64,000 nucleotides of DNA, taken from positions 1 to 64,000 of the forward strand of contig VZRS01007669.1 of assembly GCA_013398055.1 (NCBI GenBank), read 5' to 3'. This document shows, piece after piece, positions 53,336 to 64,000 of this stretch. Each line of letters opens with the position of its first letter. Position 1 is the first letter of the stretch. This DNA comes from Ifrita kowaldi. Its lineage: Eukaryota; Chordata; Aves; Passeriformes; Cinclosomatidae. The notes below the pieces were generated by a model. The model saw nothing but the letters and a program-made list of their open reading frames with translations. It made no database searches and was not told the origin of the DNA. The position numbers were made by a program, and so were the translations under genes.

Positions 53336-56300
53336 TCCACCACGCTGTGCAAGGTCATCATCTTGGGTTCAAGCTCACAGAGATGGATTTCCTCTGGAAT
53401 CCAGTCTTGCTTGTCTAAGTTATAATCACTTTTTTAATCTTATTTCACTGGCATCTTCCATTTTATTCTTAGTAACAGGCACTGGGAATGCAGAAAAGGC
53501 TGTCTTTTTACTTTACAGTTTGCTAATGCGGTATCAGTGGGACTTCAAAATACAAAGTTTGAAGGCTTGTGGATGCCAGGCTTTGCACAAATGCTGCCCA
53601 ATGTCCCTTAAAAATGCTGCTCGTGTTACATTTGGTGTCTGTGAGCCTTTTATGGCCTGTTTCTCCTGGCTGCCAGCTCGCATATGCTGCTTCACAAAGA
53701 TAAGGGCTGGGGACTGACCCACTCGGCGGCAGAGCAGCTGGGGTGGAATCTTCCTGGCTCCCAGCCCAGCCGCAGCTCGGCTTTAATTTCAGCATCAGGG
53801 TGGGAGTTCACTGCCTACTGGGAGATCGTTTTCCTGGTGGGAGGCAGAGCAGTGGTGTATGTGAGAAATCCTGCCCTATAAAAGTGCATTCCCATGATTT
53901 GGGCTATGAGCCCATAATTTTAACAAATTATTTATGGCTCTAGCTGAAAGCAGCAATTTAACAAAGATACCAGTTTGAGCTCTGCTGGAATTTTTTGATG
54001 AATCAATCCCAGCTGCTTCCACCATCTAGCAAAGCAATTTCAGGCACCAAGAAGGAAATCAGGCTTTCAGTGACTGGAGCAGCCCAAGTGGAACAGATGC
54101 TGTTGTGGGAACTGACAGTGCTGACTCAGGAAGCTGTGACGAGAGCAGCAAGAGAAGACATGGATGGAAAAGACTTGCAGCAGATAATCTCTTTGTTGAC
54201 ACCAAAATTTTGTACTGGTGGTGGTGAAACTTAGCAGTTTGCCTTAAAAGAAAAGAAATCCATTTCTTTGCACACTGCAGCTCCCTGTTTTGGAAGTGGA
54301 ATCTTCTGCATCCTACCAGTTGCCAAATGAAGGGAAGAATTAAGAGGCTGCAGCACAAAGCTGGGTAAGGGTACACCTCTAAAAGTCACCTGGCAATGCG
54401 AAACGGGCTCTGCTCCCTGCATGCCTTTTGGGAGGACAAATCGTGGGGCAGCAGCACTGTGAGGAGCCCACAGTATTTGTCTCCAATGCAGGACCTGGGC
54501 TAGGCAGTTTTGGTGAGTATGGCATCACCATTAATGTGCCACATTAACATGAAAGTTTGTAAAAAAAAAAGTAAAAAACAGACCTGGAGGAGAAAGATAA
54601 GATGTTTGCTCAACTTCTCCTAACAGTATAATGCGCATGTTTCCATTTTTTTTAGTACTGCAGTGTCCCCTCAGCCAAAGCATTACAAAGCCTTCTCCCA
54701 TTTGAAGCTGCCTTAACACCCAGAAGCTCATGAAATAATGCAAATACACGACCATGATCAAGAGAGTCAAACCACTGTCACTATCAGATAACATTTAGTG
54801 CAAAAAGGCTCCACACACTGTGGGCTGGTAGGAACTCGTTCTGCTGGCATTCCCTTGGGATGACCACAGCCTTCTGGGTCAGTAGTTCACCTTCTCCTTC
54901 ACACCAGGCAAGTTACGCAGAAGAATGTCACAGCAGCTACAATGAGCATTATACCAGCTGCTGCCTCAGACAACACAGATGCAGCTGGAAAGGCAGTTCC
55001 TACTGGGTTAGGTAAGATTTTGCTTCAAATGTAGCTACACTAACAGAAAATATTGCTGTAATTAGCAGATTGCAAGATAAAATTTACAAGTATTTACTTT
55101 CCCTTTGCTTTTACACCACTTTGTGTTTTATCAGATAAAAGGTTCTGAATGATTACTAGACCAAATAAACAGAAAAAGAACATAGTATTTTGTGCATCTT
55201 GGGAAAGTCATTGTGCTCTTCTATCAATCTAAGCCTCTCTACTACTGCTTGGATAGCTCCAAGTGCCTCAGGGCTTTTACAGCTTCATCTTGGTACTTTT
55301 ATTAATACACACGGAATTAATATGCACAGAACAAGAAATGGTGAGCCTGGTGGGAAAAAAAATCTACAGTCGGTAACTTGTAACTGGCAATATTGATAGA
55401 AGGACACCAAGAACAGCAACCAAGAGAACTCTTTAAATCTTCAGTGTAATAATACGTTTGTTGGCACAACATTTAAATAATCAGATAATGATGACCAGTA
55501 GCAATTCTCACAAGCATCCCCAGCTTGCCAGCAGCACATTGCTAGCAGCAATTTAGACCGATTTCCTAAAGATCAATGTTTTATGCTGCAAACTAGTTTT
55601 GTAGCACACCTTTCTGATGATTTTAAGCATCTAGGAACTTCTGAATAGATATGTATTGGACAACTCAATCCTCATAACTGGCAATTAATAAGAATATTCT
55701 TTAAGGCCCAGGTTTTGTGTTTATACCCTGTTGACAATTTTTCCCCTTTTCCAGGTTCAATGAAAAATTTAAAAGTGCTACATTACATGATGTTCATAAA
55801 TTGGCAAAATACCCTGACTGAGGTCACCTGCAGGAGGCAAAGTTGCATGTTCTGGGTTTGCTTTTTAATTTATTTTATTTTTAACTTATTTATCCAGTGG
55901 TGGTAAAGCGCTTCTTTACCACCACTTCATATCTACAATTTGATTGTGCTCATCAGATATTTTATGGCTGCATTCCAATAGCCAGTAATGTAATTTTGGA
56001 CCATTTTCTAATAAAAGTATTCAAAACATAATCTCCTGATTTAGTCAACAGGTGAAAAGTTAAGTAACAAGACTATGGACAGCCTTCAGAGGAAAATTAG
56101 GTGAATCTCAACAATACATAGAAATGATTTTGCAATTAAACGATTTAATTACATTAACAGCCCCGCCTTTTGTGAGCCCTCGATTTGTTTAAATCCTGAA
56201 CTGATAAACTGTCCTTGCATTTTAGATTGTCAGTGCACAAATGCCTTGGCACGTAAGTTCACGCTCTGCTGAGTGTAATTCGATTCAGCAGAGGTGTGTC

Positions 56301-56342
56301 CGTGATTTGGCTGCGGGCCGGCAAGGCGGAATGAGCCGCGCT
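53336..56342. other. Intergenic DNA between INTS4 and AAMDC
   Basis: Mostly featureless. An open frame at 53995-54234 looks somewhat protein-like but is not assigned. TTTATT at 55869-55874 is an AATAAA on the minus strand and is a candidate polyadenylation signal for AAMDC, about 470 bp beyond its stop codon. Confidence 0.4.
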
Positions 56343-56483
56343 TCAGCAGGTGGAATGGAAGACCCCGCCCACTTTGACACCCTGGGCAGCCAGGGCATTG
56401 TACTCGGCCACAGCCTTCTCCGTTTGCAGCACCAGCACGTCAATCCCGTTCTTCTTCAGATAGTCCACAGTGGATGCTGGAAC
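56343..56483 (-). CDS. AAMDC: AAMDC last coding exon (residues 77-122)
   Basis: Codes VPASTVDYLKKNGIDVLVLQ through TEKAVAEYNALAAQGVKVGG to VFHSTC and TGA. The acceptor, reading 'ttctcttccgag' on the minus strand, precedes GTT at 56483. The C-terminus GGVFHSTC is diagnostic of AAMDC. Part of the Mth938-type alpha/beta fold. Confidence 0.96.
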   Translation of the reverse strand, partial: VPASTVDYLKKNGIDVLVLQTEKAVAEYNALAAQGVKVGGVFHSTC

Positions 56484-57231
56484 CTCGGAAGAGAAAAGAA
56501 ATCAGAAAAGCAAGTATCAGATTCTATTCCCCTTAAACTTTAAGACTTGTAGAAAACCAGGTACTGGTGCCATTTGTTAAGCATGACTTAAGAAACTGCC
56601 AGTAGCTAAAATGATAATGCTCAGATAGTTCTAAGATTGATTTGATTTTTTTCTCTTCAATAAAGCTACTTTTCTACACACACCTCCCATATCTCCTTAG
56701 CACACTTTAAAATGCAGTCCTCTCTCACAAAAATAAATAGAATTGGAGCTAAAGGAATTTAATCTAAAGAAGGTGTTATTCATCCCACCAGAAAGCAAAA
56801 AACTTGCTTCTCACCACGTAAAGCTCAGCACTTCTGAGCTTTCTGTAGCTAGTTTATCTGCTGAAATCACACCCTGGCAACATTAGTGACAAAAATGCCT
56901 AATTACCAAAGTATTTAGAGCAGGCTAGAGAGCCAGTTATAACCTCTTGCAAGAGAAGGGGATTAATGACATTCCGAAAAATTCCCCTTGTTCCAGTTGC
57001 TCCTGTAGCAGAACATAAACCTGTTTACTGCTTGACATTGACACTAATACAGAGGAGCTCAAATGATGTTTCTCTCAGGACCTGAGGGACCCCTGACAGG
57101 AGCTCATTCACACTGATCCTCAATTTTTTCCCTCTCAGTGAAGCATCATTGATTTAAGTTTTTTCTCCCTAATCAGAGGCAGAGGGAAAACAAACAGTTC
57201 TCTTTATGCTTGTCACAGAACAAAAACCTAC
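56484..57231 (-). other. AAMDC: AAMDC intron between the last two coding exons
   Basis: A 748-bp GT-AG intron. No repeat or gene was recognised. Confidence 0.85.
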
Positions 57232-57327
57232 CTGCAAAGCCTCACTCATGCCACGACCAATCACCACAGTTTTAACACCCTTCTTGACGACTTCTTCAAG
57301 GTCAGCTGGCTGCACTCCTGGAGAATG
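57232..57327 (-). CDS. AAMDC: AAMDC middle coding exon (residues 45-76)
   Basis: Codes HSPGVQPADLEEVVKKGVKT VVIGRGMSEALQ as exactly 32 codons, phase 0 at both ends. Acceptor 'tgacacttag' and donor 'cag|gtaggt' on the minus strand. It contains the conserved core 'VVIGRGMSEAL' of the Mth938 family. Confidence 0.96.
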
Positions 57328-60300
57328 CTAAGTGTCAGGGAAGGAAAATAATAGTCTGTGTACTGACAGCATCAACCAGGAAAGCTGTGTCTGTATGGCC
57401 TGAACACAGAGCAGCAGGGTAAATTAGCAGTACCAAAATGTAACACAACCCTCTTCTGTTCATACACACAGTAGATAACATTAGAAACTGAAAAAGGTAT
57501 TTAATATGCAGATGAAGGATGATAATTAATTGATTGATGGCAAGATTATAATTCTGTATTAAACAGTCAAAACCAAAAAGATGCATTACACATTTCCAAA
57601 ATATTTGTGTCTAACTTCTGGCATTTTATAAATACTAGCAGTTAAAGTGAAATAAAAAATTGCAACAATACTGGTGCTTGATTTCAAATTAGCAAAATCT
57701 CCTTTGTTGCAAGCCAAAGTTTACTCACTTTAAATACAAATAGCTCCTCAGATAATTAAAATGATTAAATAATTTTCTTGTTTACTTTGCAAGTCTCACC
57801 AAAGAGGCCTGAAATGTATTGGGTAGCTTCATTCCGGTTAACAGTTTCCATTTCTGCACTATTCTTTATTTTGAAAAAAGAATATTTGAAACCAAACTCC
57901 TCAAAGAAAGAAGGAACTTTCACAGTACATTAACAGAGGTTTTAAAGAAGTCTGCCCATTTACTACTATTATGCTTTAAACACATGAATGCACAAATACA
58001 CCTGTAATGTTAATGTAAAACACTATTATGTAACACTAATTCTCTTCCTGGATTCAGTTTCCATGTATCTTGACGTGGTTAAGAGTATGATACTGGACAA
58101 CCTGTGGCTAGAATTGGGCCCCTCTTTGGTGTGCATTTTCATTTTTAAACCATAAATACTATTTGTATTTATGTACTACTTTTTCTTTCACTGTACTACT
58201 TTTCTTTTTCTGTAGAATTCTGAAGTTTTCTAGAGGTCTTAGATGAGTTTCTCACTTGAAGTAGGTAATGCCATGGTGGACTGGTAGAGAATGGAGCAAG
58301 TAAGACTTTTCAAGCTGAAACAAACACTTGAGCTCCTGAAGTTGCAGGGGAAAAAAGCCTTTCATGGTAGAGTGCCACTTCCAATGAGTGAGCTGAACTT
58401 ATTCCACAAGAAAGTCTTTAGGCTGGCTGGTGTCTGAAATTTCAGCAGCAGAGATGATTCACCTTTATGGTTCTCCAAGTTTGCAGAATCATAGAATACT
58501 TCAAGTTGGAAGGGATCTATGAGAATCATTCACAGACTACCTTCAACTAAACCACGAGTTAAGAGCATCATCCAGATGCTCCTTGAACTCTGACAAGCTT
58601 GCTCTCTGACCACTTCCCTGGGGATCCTGTCCCAGAGCCCAGTCACCCTCTGGGTGAAAAGCCTTTTCCTAACACCCCATCTGAATGTCCCCTGATGCAG
58701 CTTGACTGCATTTCCGTGGGTCCTACTGCTGGTCACCAGAGAGGAGACCAGCACCTTCCCTGCACTGCCCTGCCTCTGGAAAGCATAGACTGCAATGAGG
58801 TCACCCCTCAGCCTCCTCTTCCACAAGGTGAACAAGCCAAATGACCTCAGCTGCTGCTCATAAGCCTTGCCCTCAAGGCCTTTCACCATCTTCACCACCC
58901 TCCTTGGAACACGGTCTAACAATCTGATGTCCTCCTTATGTTGAGGTGCCCAAAACTGCACACAGAACTTGAGCTGGGGCTGCTCCAGTGCAGAGCAGAG
59001 TGGGACGAGCACCTCCCCCGGCTGTGCTGTGCTCGATGCACTCCAGGACATGTGTGGCCCTTTGGGCTGCCCAGACCAGAGGCTGTGTTCCCTTTAGTCC
59101 ATTTACATTCCATATCCACACCTGGAATGCAGAAGTCACTTGAACAGGCAGAGCTTTCTCAGACCAAATCACTCTAAGCACTTGTTTATGACAGCATAGG
59201 CAATGCTTTTCCTTTGGGGTTTTTTAAGTAGGCTTGAAACTTAGACAACATGAATTGGTATGTTTTACTGCAATTACAATAACTAGAATTCTGGGGAAGG
59301 TTTGCTGTCATGTGAGAAGCACTCCTGAGACATTAAAGCCATGGAACAAAAGGATTTTCTTTGTTACACAAGACACTTTGATGCTAGAAAGAACTAGTGT
59401 TACTAAAGGAAACATGTAACATGATGAAATAACTGTATCATTGTTGATTTGACAGCAGATCTTCTTGCCTGTTCTGTTCTCTGGCCTGCATTTCAGCAAT
59501 GCTACTTCTTTTCTTCTGCCATCAGCAGACGGCACTGAAATGCAGCCAGCCAGGGAGAGAGGCTGCCATTCACCCCAAGGGTTACGGCCACAAGAACTGT
59601 TAGTGCTTAGTTACAGAACCTTGCAGGGCCAGTTATACAATTTTCCTGATGAAAGAATGCTCCACTAGACAGCAGTGTGGCAGGAGAGAAGGAAAGGAAG
59701 CAATTTATTTCCAACTAGAGTGTAGGACATGACCAACACTGCTTGTTTTCCACACTTCAGTTCCAGCTACCTGCAGGAAAAACATGCTCAAAGAAAGCAG
59801 GCAAACTGTAGTCCATTGTTTAAAAAAAAGGCCAGAAAATGCACCTGTTGAATCCTACTGTTTCCAGTGCTGGCAAAATTAACTTTTTTACAGTTCTTCT
59901 CAACATTGGAGGTGCAGTCTAGAAAAACCTTGGTTCTATTCTTAATATTTGTTGTTTGCTATTTATTTTAAAAGCAAATCACCTCACTCCTCAGCTGCAA
60001 GGATAGAACTGACCTAAAGCAGGAGCTTTACAAGCATCTTACATAAGGCCTTACTTTAGATAGGTATTTTTTACTTCCCGATTAAATAAAAAGGATGCCA
60101 GAAAACCTACCCCTCCAGAGAACCCAACTATTCTTTCACTCCTCCAATTTTAATTTAGCACAGACTTATTTTTCAAGTCCTCTAAAGACTTATGGATTTA
60201 AGCATTTTACTTGTGACAAGAAGATATTCCTTGTTAGAAACTTTCAAAAGAAAGCACAGCCTCCTAAATGTTAGTAAGTGCCTATAATTTGAAACCAATG

Positions 60301-61616
60301 TTTTCCAGTGGTTGGAATAAATATAAAAATGTGATTGAGCTGGAAACTAGTTGGGAACTTTTCAGCTACCATTACCTGTTCTGCTTCTCCAGCCATGTGC
60401 ATGTAAACCATGAAAACAATATTGTCAAACAAGCAGACAGCAACTCTCACCACAAAACCTAGCTCTTTGAACAGCCAGTGAAAACTTATTTTTTTATAAC
60501 AGGCCATAAATGAAATACATTTTAAAAGGTTGCATACACAGCTACCTTTCTCTCTGCAAGGTGCAGATACCTTTGCATGACAGCACCACCTTTCTCTTGG
60601 TGTTATATATTCTGCATAAACCGAACTCTGACAGGTTAAAGAATTCTGTTCCCCCAAAGATTACAGAAGAAGTTGCAAACCCAAATGCTCTGCATTTCAG
60701 TTGTGTCAAAATGAATCCAAGAGAGCTGCATCCTCTACGTGAATACAGCTGCAGTGCTGGGCCTGGTCAGTACATTGTTATTTTGTGCTTTAACTTTTGC
60801 TTTGAAAGTGTGGAACTTTTTTTTTTCTAGCCATTTATCTATCCTAGTGCAAGTCCTAATATGGGGAGAATTATCAAGTTCCTAACACAATATATGCTAT
60901 ACTGCTTCTAAATCTAAAACCTCAATACTGCTCCATGTACTTTCATCCAATTCTGATTGCATTTACAGATAAACATTAAAAATTACAAGGGCAAGCACTT
61001 AGTATATGGCTACCAAGAAAAGTCACTGTGTGATTAGCCAGACTGTGATCTTTTCACAGAGAAAACAGTGAATGAGACGCTGTATCTGCATAATTTTCCT
61101 CTGAAATCTGTACAAGGGACCCCAAGGAAAAGGATATAAACTGAACCACATGCAATGCTATCTTCCAAACATGCAAGGTCAGTTACTGTCTGTTTTTTTT
61201 TTTTACTTTTCATAACTTCTTTTCCTATCTCACTCAAGATAACTTTTGTTTAGACAGTCTGAAGAGAGGTTGTTACCAGCCTCAGTGACAATTGCACTCT
61301 TAAGCAGATGAAGAACATTGTTTGAGAGCTCTAAGGTGTATGAGAGCTGTCTGGTCAGGGTGGCTGTCAGAACTCATGGCAACAGCTGCTACATCCTGTT
61401 GCGTGTGGGATGTTGTGTGACTGCAGCCCTCTGACCCTTCCACACAGTCACCTCCAAAACATGCACTCACTTCTCCCCAGGAAAATCTATTGGCTAGATG
61501 AAAGAAAAAGGCAGCCCACTGAATTTAAAAGTTCCACTGGCTGGAATTTTAACACTGTTCTCTGGACCATTCTCAGAGTCCTGTTTTAAATGCAGGGTAG
61601 TAAACGGTAAACTTAC
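57328..61616 (-). other. AAMDC: AAMDC intron between the first and second coding exons
   Basis: About 4.3 kb. It contains a minus-strand CR1 (58483-59110), that is, in the same orientation as AAMDC. No other exon or RNA gene was recognised. Confidence 0.8.
58483..59110 (-). mobile_element. CR1 LINE 3' fragment with residual open frame
   Basis: Reverse-complement CR1 of a distinct subfamily: 'gcagaatcatagaatacttc', 'ttggaagggatctatgagaa', 'acttccctggggatcctgtc', 'tgaatgtcccctgatgcagc', 'cttgccctcaaggcctttca'. A 173-codon minus-strand frame lies inside it and is a repeat remnant, not a host gene. Confidence 0.9.
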
Positions 61617-61748
61617 ATTAGTCCCAGTTTCTCGCCAATCCCACGTCCGGCTTCCTCCTGGCCATACTTTGCAGTCCTTATATGTTGTAGAGCAGCCTTT
61701 CACCTTCATCTGACCCCAAGAAAGGGAAGCAATTTCAGGGGAAGACAT
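61617..61748 (-). CDS. AAMDC: AAMDC first coding exon (residues 1-44)
   Basis: AAMDC (adipogenesis-associated Mth938 domain-containing protein) is a small cytosolic protein of about 122 residues, implicated in preadipocyte differentiation. This exon codes MSSPEIASLSWGQMKVKGCS through TTYKDCKVWPGGSRTWDWRE to TGTN and ends at donor 'aat|gtaagt'. The three exons give exactly 122 residues, the same length as the human protein, with no break. The ATG at 61746-61748 is chosen because it aligns with the family start. An acceptor ('ccagacttcag') lies 12 bases upstream, so the 5' UTR continues in an exon outside or further right in the window. The gene runs tail-to-tail with INTS4, as in mammals. Confidence 0.96.
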
Positions 61749-64000
61749 CACAAAGTTGAACTGAAGTCTGGAAAAAGGATATTTAATACTTAACATCAGG
61801 CCAACATATGCAGCACGTTAATAAAAATGGAAAATTCTGTCCTCGCCCTAAGGAGCTAGGAAGGAAATGCTATCACAGACTTTATCCACGTGATTTTGTG
61901 ACAACAGACTTGAACTGAGGATCAGCAGATTTGTTGAATTACCAGTCCTCTTGGGGATTTGTGCAGGATTTTGGGCAAATCATTTTACGTGCTAAATCTG
62001 TTCAAGTATTGGGTGTTCAACTTTTAAAACTATCAGCAGGGATCAGATCCCAGAATATCCTCTCACATATGGGTTTTAATCTTCTCCCCAAAATGAACAA
62101 TAAGGATGATAATAATTTCCTAAAACATCAGAAATCTGCACTACTTCTTTGGCCACTCCATTAAAGTGGTAAATAAGGTAAAAAGAAATGCCCAACAAAC
62201 CAAACAGTAAAGCCATGAACCAAACAGTGTCACTGTCAGATTGCTGTAGAAAACAAGACTTTCAGGGATGTAAAGGGGTCAAGCCTTTCCCCAGACACTG
62301 CTAATAGAGACCAAGTCTCCCAGGATAGTTATACATCCAAACAAGAACTTGTCTAATTGACCTCCATTTTCATTGCTTCAACTTAAATCCATTATTTCTA
62401 ATAATTTCTGCTGGGGACAAGTAGAACAGCTTAATCTTTTTCTTTTTCACCTTTTTTTTTGTTTTCTTGAGGACTTCACTCAGTATTTTTCTTATCTTTC
62501 ATTTAGATTAAACAAACATCCCTTCAGTTGTGTTTTCTAAGTCTCTGCTTTTTTTCTCTGTTTTTCCTTTGGCAGCCAACCACTGGTACACATCTTCCTT
62601 TGAAGTCTGTTGCCTAGAACTTGACAGAGCCTTATCAGTGCTACTGTAGTCGAAACGTTTTTTGGTGTGTGCCTCAGTGATGTTGGGATCTGCTGCCACA
62701 ATCAGTGCTGGGCACCAGCAGGGCAGGGACTCAGCCTCACAAGGACTCTGCCTCTGTCAGCTCCCCACGGAAGCTTTCCCCTCCTCACAGTCCCTCACGG
62801 TACTGCAGTCTGATTGCTGGGGTGATTCTGGCAGTAGAGGAAAAGAGAGGAATCACAGGGTGATGATACCCTGGAAATGCTTTGGACGAGCATGGCAGTC
62901 CACTGACATGTCTCCAGGGTAGAGTCACCTTTCTGCCCTTCCAAGTCACATGCTCTGAAATCCACATTTTGAAGAAAACTTCTTGTTTCTCCAGTAAAAA
63001 GAGGTCCACCTCTTCCTAATCCAGAAAATCTCTGTGGCAGATCCTTCCAGATACACAGATTCTCATCCTTTATTTTTTGTTTACATTCACCAAGAATCAA
63101 ATTGTTTAAATTCATCATATGAACCCTGGTGGCATAGATTAAAGGCACTGCCCTTGCAAAAGAAATCTTTGGATGACCAGGCTTCCAGTCATCCTGGAAG
63201 TCTCCCTTCCTGTCTTGCACCTGCTACAAAAAATGCAGCACTGCCGGACAGGACGTGCTCTCCTTGGATTGCTCTCAGTATCCCGCCTAAAACATTGCAT
63301 GAAGGAAAAAACTGCATTATTTTGGATTCAGCACAGGACTGAGTTTGCCAGAGGTGCTTCTCACACAGGATAGAGGGGCAATTCTTTCCCTTCTTGCTCC
63401 TGTGAGAATTTAGTGGCAGACGTGTTCTGTCAAACAGGAAGCCAGGCAAGCAGCTAGAGGGGACTGAAACTCGCTTGGATTCATATATTCTGGATTCTCT
63501 CATCGCACATCCATGATGCAATGGATTCAAACAAAGATTTGTAAGATTATTTTTCCAAAAGTCTGCCTGAAGGGAGATTATAGTTGAAGAAATAACCAGC
63601 AGTAGTCCCAACAGAATGAAATCAAAGAGTAAAGGCTGAGTAAAGTACCCAGAACCTGGCTCTGAAGAAGGAAAATAATTTCTGCCTGTGCTACTTTTCA
63701 GATGAAATGGTAGAATTGGACCTGGAGGTTAGACAGAGATGAATGAACCATAAAATGATCAGGAATATCACCTTCCCCAGTTCAAATAGTATCAGAAGGC
63801 TGGAAGCTGTGCAATCAAACAGGCACAGACTGCAAATGGGAGAGCAAGGATACCATGCTGTCTTTTCCAAACAGCACAAAAATAAGTAAATAGCAGAAAT
63901 GACGCAACAAAACTTACAAGGTGCAAATAAAAGTTTGTCATCTACAACTATTTCCCATAATACTGCCAGAGAATATCAGTAAGGTCAGGCCACTTGAATA
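61749..64000 (-). other. Probable AAMDC 5' intron, with unexplained antisense ORFs
   Basis: Right flank, running off the window. It is expected to hold the intron before the AAMDC start exon. Minus-strand open frames at 63189-63611 (140 codons), 62795-63220 (141 codons) and 62508-62699 (63 codons) follow each other but are in different frames, and none resembles a family I know. No CR1 was seen. An upstream AAMDC exon or the RSF1 promoter is expected beyond the window. Confidence 0.35.

Noticed and set aside
58530..59051. 173-codon minus-strand ORF
   Set aside because: It lies wholly within a CR1 copy and reflects repeat sequence, not a host gene.

Overview
This is nuclear DNA from a bird. 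There are no bacterial-style operons. The genes are split by GT-AG introns, and the dominant interspersed repeat is CR1 LINE in both orientations with the octamer-like 'gattctatgattct' tail typical of avian genomes. INTS4 occupies only about 32.5 kb, which fits the compact introns of birds. From memory, the gene content matches the vertebrate block THRSP - KCTD14 - INTS4 - AAMDC (human 11q14.1; expected on chromosome 1 of a chicken-like karyotype). The species cannot be named from sequence alone.

Layout. 1-1,750: non-coding sequence with a CR1 copy. 1,755-4,540: THRSP (Spot 14) on +, with the whole ORF in exon 1 and a non-coding second exon. 4,820-8,300: intergenic repeats, including a CR1 with an adjacent 306-bp solo LTR that carries a 4-bp target duplication, an (ATT)n microsatellite, possible decayed coding fragments and a MITE-like inverted repeat. 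8,320-11,885: KCTD14 on + (two coding exons). 13,540-14,005: CR1. 14,220-16,225: twelve apparently identical copies of a 167-bp unit, ending about 430 bp before the INTS4 start codon. 16,430-16,900: CpG-rich INTS4 promoter. 16,652-49,201: INTS4 on +, 23 coding exons reconstructed with continuous phase into 968-969 residues. 49,333-56,342: intergenic DNA with CR1. 56,343-61,760: AAMDC on - (three coding exons, 122 residues), converging on INTS4. 61,761-64,000: probably AAMDC 5' intron, with several long antisense ORFs that I could not assign.

The genes do not form one pathway. THRSP is a lipogenic regulator, KCTD14 is a BTB protein, INTS4 is a subunit of the Integrator RNA-cleavage module, and AAMDC is a small Mth938-fold protein linked to adipogenesis. 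The most unusual structures are the perfect 12 x 167-bp array beside the INTS4 promoter, a probable U12-type intron in INTS4, a nested LTR-like insertion in INTS4 intron 10, and three local duplications abutting single N bases that look like assembly artefacts.
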